The notes under the pieces are model-generated. The model was not told the DNA's origin. It searched no databases and saw nothing but the letters and a program-made list of their open reading frames with translations. From Actinomycetota bacterium (GTDB taxonomy: Bacteria > Actinomycetota > Humimicrobiia > Humimicrobiales > Humimicrobiaceae), in assembly GCA_016783985.1 (NCBI GenBank), contig JADHVM010000059.1, positions 1-6,398 on the forward strand: 6,398 nucleotides of DNA, given 5' to 3'. Shown piece by piece: positions 6,199 to 6,398 of the stretch. Each line of letters starts with the position of its first letter. The stretch's first letter is position 1. A program made the position numbers and the translations under genes.

Positions 6199-6398
6199 CT
6201 AAATTTTTGTTGAAATATTATACAATCTTTGCCTATCTATGTCATACCTGGATTTAATAATTTTGATAGCTTCCTTCTTAGTAATATTCTGTGATATTAA
6301 ATCTATCAATTTTTTCCTTATATCATCCTCTGTATAATTTTTTATAAGCTCAAACCTGTACCCTTCAACCACTAGTACAATTTCTCCCTTTATTTTTC
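6199..6398 (-). CDS. rsmI: 16S rRNA (cytidine1402-2'-O)-methyltransferase, C-terminal end (partial)
   Basis: The last 65 codons of a gene enter from the right edge and end with TAG at 6201-6199. The translation begins KIKGEIVLVVEG and ends with KKEAIKIIKSRYDIDRQRLYN, which matches the C-terminal domain of RsmI: a KGE(I/F)VLVIEG strand followed by a small helical domain with a KxAIK..A..y.i.k..vY pattern. RsmI 2'-O-methylates C1402 in the decoding centre of 16S rRNA with SAM; its catalytic domain lies outside the window. An rsmI gene next to metG is known from Bacillus (yabC/metS region), which supports the call. The gene was too short in this window to be judged by length. Confidence 0.85.
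   Translation of the reverse strand, partial: KIKGEIVLVVEGYRFELIKNYTEDDIRKKLIDLISQNITKKEAIKIIKSRYDIDRQRLYNISTKI

Noticed and set aside
1..6398. CRISPR array, riboswitch, toxin-antitoxin or defence genes
   Set aside because: No regularly spaced direct repeats were seen, no T-box-like leader is visible before metG in the 23-base gap, and no extra small genes remain after the listed features.

Overview
The window falls into two unlike parts. The right three quarters (about 1829-6398, all minus strand) is an AT-rich chromosomal housekeeping cluster. Read in the direction of transcription it is rsmI (3' end only), metG, tatD, rsmA (ksgA) and ispE, followed by a tRNA-Gln(UUG) gene on the same strand. 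The left quarter (about 1-1590) carries a large serine recombinase on the plus strand that converges on the tRNA.

The order rsmI/metG/tatD/rsmA/ispE is known from Bacillota and Actinomycetota. The short MetRS, the TatD signature (GETGFDFYRNLSPR) and an IspE that implies the MEP isoprenoid route fit a low-GC, probably uncultivated bacterium of that broad kind. I cannot name the phylum safely. By memory, the recombinase instead resembles the family common in Patescibacteria (CPR) genomes, and it is visibly richer in G/C than its neighbours. Together with its position at the 3' end of a tRNA, this suggests the right-hand end of an integrated element whose body lies to the left of the window.

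The genes of the cluster are tightly packed. Gaps are 23 bases (rsmI-metG), a 44-base overlap (metG-tatD), 10 bases (tatD-rsmA) and 61 bases (rsmA-ispE). They are probably one transcript serving translation and ribosome maturation (MetRS, two 16S rRNA methyltransferases), with a metal-dependent nuclease and an isoprenoid-precursor kinase. The only strong Shine-Dalgarno sequence is at tatD, which starts with TTG inside metG. The 168 bases between the tRNA and ispE hold a good tRNA promoter candidate and a weak AT-only hairpin.

Two points deserve a second look. First, the last 25 or so codons of the recombinase are the antisense of the whole tRNA-Gln gene including its encoded CCA, so its natural C-terminus was probably altered by integration, or the annotated end is partly accidental. 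Second, the minus strand of the first 75 bases contains three short exact matches (16, 11 and 14 bases) to the recombinase gene, in the same order but with most of the gene missing between the first two. This looks like a remnant of a deleted, inverted recombinase copy. I found no clear new defence or biosynthetic system.
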